DNA of 64,000 nucleotides, taken from Methanomassiliicoccaceae archaeon DOK. GTDB lineage: Archaea; Thermoplasmatota; Thermoplasmata; Methanomassiliicoccales; Methanomethylophilaceae. The notes below the pieces were generated by a model, which was not told the origin of the DNA, did no database searches, and saw only the letters and a list, made by a program, of their open reading frames with translations. The position numbers and the translations under genes are program-made. The stretch spans positions 186,001 to 250,000 of the forward strand of contig CP047880.1 of NCBI GenBank assembly GCA_009911715.1. The letters run 5' to 3'. Shown here piece after piece: positions 58,152 to 64,000 of this stretch (position 1 is the stretch's first letter; every line of letters starts with the position of its first letter).

Positions 58152-58373
58152 ATGGTTATGCCAGTAGCCCTGCTCGAGAACTCTCTGGACAAGCGCATAT
58201 CCCTCCTGCTGAAAGACGGGAGGTCCCTCGAGGGGAGGCTCGTCGGGTTCGACGAGTACATGAACATGGTTCTCGAGGACACCATGGAGTCAGGGGCCGA
58301 GGGTTCGGACGGTAGGCGTCTCGGAAAGGTCGTCCTGCGTGGAAGCAACGTCGTAAGCATAGCGATTCTCTGA
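58152..58373 (+). CDS. Sm-like (Lsm) RNA-binding protein
   Basis: The 73-residue protein has both Sm motifs. Sm1 is ISLLLKDGRSLEGRLVGFDEYMNMVLED, and Sm2 is GKVVLRGSNVVSIAIL, with the typical G-V-IRG-like VVLRGSNV. Archaeal Sm proteins form heptameric rings that bind U-rich RNA. Start 58152 (MVMPVALLENSLDKR) is normal. It lies 13 bases before the ABC permease gene, which may share its transcript. Confidence 0.93.
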   Translation: MVMPVALLENSLDKRISLLLKDGRSLEGRLVGFDEYMNMVLEDTMESGAEGSDGRRLGKVVLRGSNVVSIAIL

Positions 58374-58386
58374 TGGCGGTGCTCCC

Positions 58387-60033
58387 TTGTCTCTTCTGAA
58401 CAGGATCGACGAGCTTTCCGGAAGTTCAAAAGTCCGCAGGGCATGGTTCGCGTTCGCATGCGCCGTGTTCGTGGTCGTCATAGCGATACCGTCCATATTC
58501 GTCGTCACCCACATGTTCACGGACTGGGGTCTCGTGGACCAGGTCCTGAATGACGAGGGCATTAGGAACACGGTCATCAGTGCTGTCGCCAACTCGTTCA
58601 GCATAGCGCTTATCGTCACCGTCATAGACATCCTCGTCGGACTGCCGATGGCCTGGATCATGGTCCGCAAGGACTTCAAGGGCAAGAAGTGGCTGGACAC
58701 GTTGCTGGACATGCCTCTGGCGTTCCCTACCGCCGTCATCGGGATATCCGTCGTCATGTTCTGGATATCCCCTGAGGGCATCAACATCCCCGGCCTGGGT
58801 CTCAGCCTGTCCCCGTACATGCTGGTGATCCTCCTGCACATCATCTTCACATACCCGTACATGGTGCGCTCGCTTTCCGCCATACTCGAGCAGATCGAGC
58901 CCAACTACGAGACCGCCGCGATGACTCTCGGAGCGTCCAGGTGGACCGCCGTCCGCACGATAACCATCCCCCTGTTCAGGGCAGGACTGGCCACGGGATT
59001 CATCCTCTGTTTCGCAAGGTCCCTCTCGGAGACAGGCGGAACATACATCGCGCTCACGATGATGGGCGTCCAGACATCGTTCTTCACAGGTCCGTCCTTC
59101 ATCAGTTTCCTGAAGAGTGACGAGAGCTGGTACACGGATGACCAGATGATGGGCGCGCAGATCCTCATCAGTGTGATAATGATCGTGCTGGCGCTCATAC
59201 TGCTGGTGGTCGTCAGGAAGCTCATCGCCAAGTTCCGCTTCCCGATGAACAAGGTCTGGCCCGACCTGGGGAGGAAGGTCAGCAGGGGGGCGCTCCCCAA
59301 GGCCAAGGATTTCCTGACCATCGCGTTCCTCATCGTGGTCGTCCTTCTCCCGACGTTCTACATATTCCTGTATCTGACGCAGCCGATCCCTACGATAGAC
59401 TACGGACAGCTGTTCGGATCGATAGGGACGTCGTTCCTGGTGGCCGGCATAGCCGTGGCCATCGACATAGTGATAGGCGTCCCGATGGCCATGTACATCG
59501 CCAGGCACAGGGAGGGCAAGCTCGGGCAGCTGTTGGACGGCCTGGTGAACGTGCCGCTGATCATCCCGACAACCGCCCTGGGATTCTCGCTGTTCCTGTT
59601 CTGGGGCAGTCTCGGTCTGGACAGCTCATTCGACCTCGTCCTGGTTATCCTCGGACACATCTCGTTCACGTACCCGCTGGTGGTCAGGAACCTGATAGGT
59701 TCGATCGAGGAGGTGGATCCGGCCTACGAGGAGGTGTCGATGACCCTCGGCGCGAAGCCGTTCCAGGCGTTCAGGAAGGTCCTGTTCCCGATAATCAAGT
59801 CGGCGGTCATCGCCGGAGGCATCCTGGCGTTCACCAGGAGTCTGGGCGAGACAGGTGCGACCACATCCATCAGCGACACTGTCAACACCGTCCCCATCTA
59901 CATCACGCATCTGGTCGAGGACGGCCTCTACACGGAGGCGGCCATGTGCTCCATAGTCCTCATCCTGATATGCTTCATCATAATGTTCGGCCTCAGGGCG
60001 ATAACCGGAAGGAGGTCGAGACGCGATGCCTGA
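58387..60033 (+). CDS. ABC importer permease, two-domain fused form
   Basis: The 548-residue protein consists of two homologous permease halves in one chain, each with about six helices. Both carry the EAA loop that docks the ATPase: NYETAAMTLGASRWTAVRTI in the first half and AYEEVSMTLGAKPFQAFRKV in the second. This build is known for thiamine, iron(III) and related importers of the molybdate/sulfate/iron type. No substrate-binding protein gene lies in the window, so the substrate is open. The start is TTG with no strong ribosome binding site. It overlaps the first ATPase gene by 8 bases. Confidence 0.92.
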   Translation: MSLLNRIDELSGSSKVRRAWFAFACAVFVVVIAIPSIFVVTHMFTDWGLVDQVLNDEGIRNTVISAVANSFSIALIVTVIDILVGLPMAWIMVRKDFKGKKWLDTLLDMPLAFPTAVIGISVVMFWISPEGINIPGLGLSLSPYMLVILLHIIFTYPYMVRSLSAILEQIEPNYETAAMTLGASRWTAVRTITIPLFRAGLATGFILCFARSLSETGGTYIALTMMGVQTSFFTGPSFISFLKSDESWYTDDQMMGAQILISVIMIVLALILLVVVRKLIAKFRFPMNKVWPDLGRKVSRGALPKAKDFLTIAFLIVVVLLPTFYIFLYLTQPIPTIDYGQLFGSIGTSFLVAGIAVAIDIVIGVPMAMYIARHREGKLGQLLDGLVNVPLIIPTTALGFSLFLFWGSLGLDSSFDLVLVILGHISFTYPLVVRNLIGSIEEVDPAYEEVSMTLGAKPFQAFRKVLFPIIKSAVIAGGILAFTRSLGETGATTSISDTVNTVPIYITHLVEDGLYTEAAMCSIVLILICFIIMFGLRAITGRRSRRDA

Positions 60034-61132
60034 GATCGTCCTGGACAACCTGTGCAAGAGCTTCGACGGTGTGGTCGCGGCCAACGGTCTCTCGCTGACG
60101 ATAGCCGACGGGGAGTACGTCTGCATCCTGGGCCCCACGGGGGCCGGGAAGACCACCTGCATGAGGATGGTCTGCGGCCTCACCCATCCGGACTCCGGGA
60201 AGGTGTTCCTCGACGGCAGGGACGTCACAGAGGACTCCGTGGACTCGCGCAACGCCACGATGCTTTCCCAGACCTATGCGCTGTTCCCCCATCTGAACGT
60301 GTACGACAACGTCATGTTCGCACCGCGGATCAAGGGGTGGCCGGAGGACAGCTCCAAGCAGATCGTGAGGAGCATGCTGCACATGGTCCACCTGGAGCAG
60401 AAGGCGGACTGGAGGCCCGACGAACTCTCAGGAGGACAGCAGCAGCGCATAGCGCTGGCGAGGGCGCTCGCGTCAGGTTCGAAGATACTCCTGCTGGACG
60501 AGCCCCTGAGGGCTCTTGACGCGCGCCTCAGGATCAACCTCCGCAAGGAGCTCAGGTCCCTCGCCAAGGAGATGAAGCTCACATGCATACACGTCACCCA
60601 CGACCAGGACGAGGCCCTGGAGATGGCCGACAAGATCGCGGTTATACGCAAGGGCCGCATCATACAGTTCGGAACCCCCAGGGATGTGTTCGAGAACCCG
60701 GCCACGCCCTTCGTGGCGAACTTCGTCGGCCGCTCCAACACGCTCGTTGGGAGGGTCGTCTCGTCCGGCGTACAGACCGTCGTGGAGGTCGCTCCCGGAG
60801 TCAGGGTGCTCGCACGCGGTTCGGACCTCCGGGAGGGGTCGGAGGCCGTGGTATCGGTGAAGACCGGTTTCACCAGGCTGTCCAAAACATCCGAGGATCC
60901 GGAGGTGTCAGGATACATGGTCGGCGTCGTCGAGCGTGTCCTCTACGAGGGCGTGACGATCACGGTCGAGATCGGTGTCGACGGTATCGGGCTGATCTCC
61001 GCCAGCCTGCCCAACAGGAAGTACGACGACTACTCCGTCGGGGACCGTGTGGGGATCTCATGGGCTCCTCAGAAGGCCTCCGTGTTCCCCATGCCCCCGG
61101 AGGGGCTCGAGGAGGAGATGAGGTTGGATTGA
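60026..61132 (+). CDS. ABC importer ATPase, first copy
   Basis: The 368-residue ATPase belongs to the MalK/PotA/FbpC-like group. Walker A is GPTGAGKTT, the signature LSGGQQQRIALARAL, Walker B ILLLDEPL and the switch histidine is in CIHVTHDQDEA. The D-loop reads RALDA instead of SALDA. The C-terminal 120 residues form a TOBE-type regulatory domain. It is distinct from the second ATPase encoded next, so the transporter is probably powered by a heterodimer. It overlaps the permease gene. Confidence 0.93.
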   Translation: MPEIVLDNLCKSFDGVVAANGLSLTIADGEYVCILGPTGAGKTTCMRMVCGLTHPDSGKVFLDGRDVTEDSVDSRNATMLSQTYALFPHLNVYDNVMFAPRIKGWPEDSSKQIVRSMLHMVHLEQKADWRPDELSGGQQQRIALARALASGSKILLLDEPLRALDARLRINLRKELRSLAKEMKLTCIHVTHDQDEALEMADKIAVIRKGRIIQFGTPRDVFENPATPFVANFVGRSNTLVGRVVSSGVQTVVEVAPGVRVLARGSDLREGSEAVVSVKTGFTRLSKTSEDPEVSGYMVGVVERVLYEGVTITVEIGVDGIGLISASLPNRKYDDYSVGDRVGISWAPQKASVFPMPPEGLEEEMRLD

Positions 61133-61133
61133 C

Positions 61134-62219
61134 ATGGCAAGGATAAAGCTCGAACATGTATCGATGAGGTTCGGCGACTTCTACGCCGTGAGGGACATCA
61201 ACCTCGACATAAACAACGGTGAGTACGTGACGATCCTAGGCCCCTCGGGATGCGGCAAGACCACCCTGATCAAGGTCATATCCGGAATCTGGACTCCGAC
61301 GGAGGGCAAGGTCTTCGTCGACGGCATGGACGTCACGAACGTCCCGCTGGAGGACAGGGATGTGGGATACGTGTTCCAGAACATCGCCCTGTTCCCGCAC
61401 ATGACCCTCAAGGAGAACGTGGCGTACAGCCCCAGGGTCAAGGACCAGGGGGAGGAGGCGATGGAGTCCCTCTCCACCGAGTACCTCGGTCTCGTCAACA
61501 TGCTTTCGCGTGCCGGCATGCTCCCCAAGGAGATCTCCGGAGGGGAGCAGCAGAAAGTCGCCATAGCAAGGGCCCTGGCCTCCGGCTCGAAGATGCTCAT
61601 GCTGGACGAACCTCTGTCCGCTCTGGATGCGCGTGTCCGTGTGGAGCTCAGGTACGAGCTGCGCAGACTGGTCAAGAAGCTCGGCATCACGGTCCTGCAT
61701 ATCACCCACGACCAGGAGGAGGCTATGTCGGTGTCGGACCGCATCGTGCTGATGCGTTACGGCTCTGTGGCGGAGGTGGGGACCCCCCTGGAACTCTACA
61801 GGCACCCCAAATCTGTATTCGCGGCCAACTTCGTTGGCGAGACGAACCTGCTCGAATGCACGGTGTCGGAGAAGGGCAAGAACGGGAAGACCCGTGTGAA
61901 GCTCAGGGGCGGGCAGGAGGTCAGAACCTCCAAGACAGATTTCAACGTGGGCGACCCGGTAGTGATATCGGTCCGTCCGGAGCACGTTTACACAGCGAAC
62001 GACGGTCTCAGGGCAGAGGTCAGGTCCGTGGTCTTCATGGGCACCTACTGGAGGGTCCGCACCATGGCGGAGAGCCGTGATTTCGTCGATTTCAATGTAT
62101 CCGCAGACGAGGACGTCCCGGAGGAGGGCGATGTCGTCTATCTTGTTTTCAATAAGAAGGCCGTCGTAGTATTCGAGAGGCCGAGCGGCGGAATAGAGGA
62201 GGAGATTAAACTTGAGTGA
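61134..62219 (+). CDS. ABC importer ATPase, second copy
   Basis: The 361-residue ATPase has Walker A GPSGCGKTT, signature ISGGEQQKVAIARAL (first residue Ile instead of Leu), Walker B MLMLDEPLSALDA, and switch histidine in VLHITHDQEEAMS. A C-terminal TOBE-like domain follows from about residue 240. It starts 1 base after the first ATPase gene and overlaps the PhoU-like gene by 8 bases. The two ATPases are clearly diverged from each other. Confidence 0.93.
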   Translation: MARIKLEHVSMRFGDFYAVRDINLDINNGEYVTILGPSGCGKTTLIKVISGIWTPTEGKVFVDGMDVTNVPLEDRDVGYVFQNIALFPHMTLKENVAYSPRVKDQGEEAMESLSTEYLGLVNMLSRAGMLPKEISGGEQQKVAIARALASGSKMLMLDEPLSALDARVRVELRYELRRLVKKLGITVLHITHDQEEAMSVSDRIVLMRYGSVAEVGTPLELYRHPKSVFAANFVGETNLLECTVSEKGKNGKTRVKLRGGQEVRTSKTDFNVGDPVVISVRPEHVYTANDGLRAEVRSVVFMGTYWRVRTMAESRDFVDFNVSADEDVPEEGDVVYLVFNKKAVVVFERPSGGIEEEIKLE

Positions 62220-62892
62220 GGATGCGAAGGGACTTCTGGGATGGTTCGGCAAGAGGAAGGAGGATGTGATCCAGAACGGGATGCGCGCGCACGCGCTGTC
62301 GGTTCTGGACTGCGTCACGGAACTGGGGGCCGCCATGCGCTGCATGGAGAACGGGGATGGCCAGGCCGCCCTGAAGGCGATCGAGAGGCTGTACGCCTCG
62401 GAGCACGAGGCGGACGCCCTGGAGGACAGCCTGTGCAATCAGATGAGCATAGGGGAGCTCGGCCCTCAGGAGAGGGAGGACTTCATGCACTTCGTCAAGA
62501 AGACGGACAGCATAGCCAACTGGTGCAAGGAGGCCGCCATCCACCTGCAGCTGGTCCTGGACACAGGGGCTGCGATACCGATCAACGTATGGGGCATGTT
62601 CTCGTCCACGGTGTCGGACCTGGAGTCAGAGGTCAACGGCCTGATGAACGCCATCAAGGTCCTGGGGACCGACGGGGTGGGTATCGACGAGTGCATCCAG
62701 GGGGTCAAGGACCAGGAGCGCAGGATCGATGCGGCATACATGTCCGTGATGAAGGAGATCCTGACAGCCGACATGGACCACAAGGCGGTCATACTCTCAC
62801 TGAGGATGCTGGATTCGCTCGAGGAGGCAGCCGACACCTGCAAGGGCTGCGCCGACACGATAAACATCCTTTTTTACGCGAAGAGGGTTTGA
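62212..62892 (+). CDS. PhoU-like (DUF47) protein
   Basis: The 226-residue protein is all-helical and starts with GLLGWFGKRKEDVIQNGMRAHALSVLDCV. Later segments (ALKAIERLYASEHEADALEDSLCNQM, REDFMHFVKKTDSIANWCKEAA) carry the E-x-x-AD and D-x-x-x-N/D repeats of the PhoU/DUF47 family. Such proteins bind metals and control phosphate-type transporters, often Pit. Here the gene is fused by overlap to an ABC importer operon, so it may regulate that system. The TTG start has GAGGAGGAG about 6 bases upstream. Confidence 0.87.
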   Translation: MSEDAKGLLGWFGKRKEDVIQNGMRAHALSVLDCVTELGAAMRCMENGDGQAALKAIERLYASEHEADALEDSLCNQMSIGELGPQEREDFMHFVKKTDSIANWCKEAAIHLQLVLDTGAAIPINVWGMFSSTVSDLESEVNGLMNAIKVLGTDGVGIDECIQGVKDQERRIDAAYMSVMKEILTADMDHKAVILSLRMLDSLEEAADTCKGCADTINILFYAKRV

Positions 62893-62899
62893 CCGTCCG

Positions 62900-64000
62900 A
62901 TGACACTCTTCGGGATCAACGGCGTGAGAGGCACTGCCAACAGGGACCTCAGTCCCGAGAAGGCCCTCCAGATCGGCAAGGCCATCGGGAGGACGTACGG
63001 CAGGAGGATAGCCCTGGCCACGGACGCCCGCGATTCCGCGGACATGCTGAAGAGTGCGGTGTCGGCAGGCATAATGTCGGTCGGATGCGACATCGTCGAC
63101 CTGGGCATTCTCCCGACGCCGACTCTCCAGTACTACGTCAAGACACACGACGACATCACGGGGGGCGTCGTCATCACGGCGTCCCACAATCCCCCGGACT
63201 ACAACGGTTTCAAGTTCATCCGCGAGGACGGGATCGAGGCGACGCGTGCGGAGGAGCAGACGATCGAGAGTTTCTGTTCCACCGACATCGCCCCTGCGGA
63301 GTGGTCGGAGATCGGGGAGATGACCAAGGGCACTGGAGCCATCATCGAACACGTGGATGCCGTCGTCTCCCATGTGGATGCCGATGCGATCCGTGCCGCG
63401 AAGCTGACGGTCTGTATCGACTGCGCGAACGGTGCCACATGCATCGCGACCCCACTGCTTCTGAAGAAGCTCAATGTCAAGGCCTTCACCATCAATGCCG
63501 ACCCCCAGAGCGAGAGTCCCGGTCGCAGCAGCGAGCCGACGGAGGAGAACATCGCTCCGCTGATGGCTCTGACCGCACAGGTCGGGGCGGATCTGGGTGC
63601 CGCCCATGATGGGGACGGGGACCGCACGATCTTCGTCACCGAGAAGGGGGACTACGTCATAGGCGATGTGAGTCTGGCACTGATTGCCAAGGCCATGCTC
63701 CAGGAGCACAAGGGCAAGGTCATCACGCCCGTCAGCTCCTCGGCCATAGTCGAGGATGTGGTGGAGGGCAACGGCGGTCTTCTGAAGTACACCGCTGTCG
63801 GTTCTCATGTGGTCGTCAAGAAGATGGAGGAGAACATGGCCGTCTTCGGAGGGGAGGAGAACGGGAGCATGGTCTTCCCGGAGATCCAGCTCTGCAGAGA
63901 CGGTCTCATGACCCTCGCCAAGATGCTGGAATGCGTCGCCAAGAACGGCCCTCTCTCGGAGCAGATGTCCGCCTTCGAGAGGTACCATAACGTAAAGCGC
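62900..64000 (+). CDS. Phosphohexomutase (phosphoglucosamine/phosphomannomutase family), 5' part
   Basis: The first 367 codons are present; the frame is open at the window edge. The start is FGINGVRGTAN, as in GlmM-like enzymes. The phosphorylated serine lies in VVITASHNPPDYNGFKF (Ser95). The metal-binding loop is AAHDGDGDRTIF and the sugar-binding loop is VFGGEENGSM. These enzymes interconvert hexose 1- and 6-phosphates; archaeal members act on glucosamine, glucose or mannose phosphates, and the sequence does not decide between them. It begins 7 bases after the PhoU-like gene. Confidence 0.93.
   Translation, partial: MTLFGINGVRGTANRDLSPEKALQIGKAIGRTYGRRIALATDARDSADMLKSAVSAGIMSVGCDIVDLGILPTPTLQYYVKTHDDITGGVVITASHNPPDYNGFKFIREDGIEATRAEEQTIESFCSTDIAPAEWSEIGEMTKGTGAIIEHVDAVVSHVDADAIRAAKLTVCIDCANGATCIATPLLLKKLNVKAFTINADPQSESPGRSSEPTEENIAPLMALTAQVGADLGAAHDGDGDRTIFVTEKGDYVIGDVSLALIAKAMLQEHKGKVITPVSSSAIVEDVVEGNGGLLKYTAVGSHVVVKKMEENMAVFGGEENGSMVFPEIQLCRDGLMTLAKMLECVAKNGPLSEQMSAFERYHNVKR

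Noticed and set aside
1-64000. CRISPR arrays, insertion sequences, rRNA operons or tRNA genes
   Set aside because: Reading through the window I saw no regularly spaced repeats, transposase-like proteins, rRNA segments or convincing tRNA T-arms outside coding frames. A dedicated search could still find a small one.

Overview
The window is G+C-rich euryarchaeal DNA, most likely from a methanogen of the order Methanomassiliicoccales. Supporting signs are a full core of F420H2-dehydrogenase-like (Fpo) genes without the F420-oxidising subunit FpoF, methanogenesis marker protein 11, a methyltransferase-type corrinoid protein, type III RuBisCO, archaeal lipid genes (CarS, geranylgeranyl reductases), KptA, Taw2 and Nob1. 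One conserved gene carries an in-frame amber codon, as expected in an organism that decodes UAG as pyrrolysine. Nearly every gene here ends in TGA, two end in TAA, and none that I could check ends in TAG. First genes of operons often have a TATA box about 25-30 bases before the start codon (leaderless mRNAs). Inner genes are joined by ATGA/GTGA overlaps.

Layout. 1-3.2 kb: end of a geranylgeranyl-reductase gene, taw2, and an unrecognised cysteine-containing protein. 3.4-5.1 kb: ammonium transporter and PII protein (amt-glnK). 5.2-6.4 kb: a lone corrinoid protein and a small HD hydrolase. 6.6-11.1 kb, minus strand: a five-gene cluster of an SPFH/zinc-ribbon protein, a coiled-coil protein, a small membrane protein and two further zinc-finger proteins, reminiscent in composition of bacterial PspA/YdjGHI envelope-stress loci. 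11.4-18.0 kb: type III glutamine synthetase and a large glutamate synthase subunit. The 14-base palindrome before glnN also lies before amt, so the two ammonium loci probably share a regulator.

18.2-20.3 kb: adenine phosphoribosyltransferase, a candidate structured RNA, a repeat-rich intergenic region, and an RNase III catalytic-domain gene whose frame runs antisense through a Panacea-domain gene. 20.5-24.9 kb: ribose-1,5-bisphosphate isomerase, type III RuBisCO, AMP phosphorylase with the internal TAG, and a polysaccharide-deacetylase-like gene. The first three convert AMP to 3-phosphoglycerate, and Apt next door can recycle the adenine. 25-29.4 kb, minus strand: an MFS transporter, a PLC-like protein and two ferredoxin-domain aldo/keto reductases. 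29.6-34.6 kb: folD, kptA, mmp11, uppS and a B12-binding radical SAM enzyme, with proC convergent.

35.5-46.0 kb: fpoABCDHIJJKLMN. FpoI is fused to an extra two-cluster ferredoxin domain, which may replace FpoF as the electron entry point. 46-48.2 kb: a prenyl diphosphate synthase and a geranylgeranyl reductase, suited to lipid or methanophenazine-type side chains. 48.2-52.7 kb: nob1, an MFS exporter, carS, pyrE, a type 4 uracil-DNA glycosylase and a HAD phosphatase. 52.8-57.8 kb: smc-scpA-scpB behind an elaborate inverted-repeat promoter. 58.1-64 kb: an Sm-like protein, an ABC importer with a fused permease and two different ATPases, a PhoU-like protein, and the start of a phosphohexomutase gene cut by the window edge.
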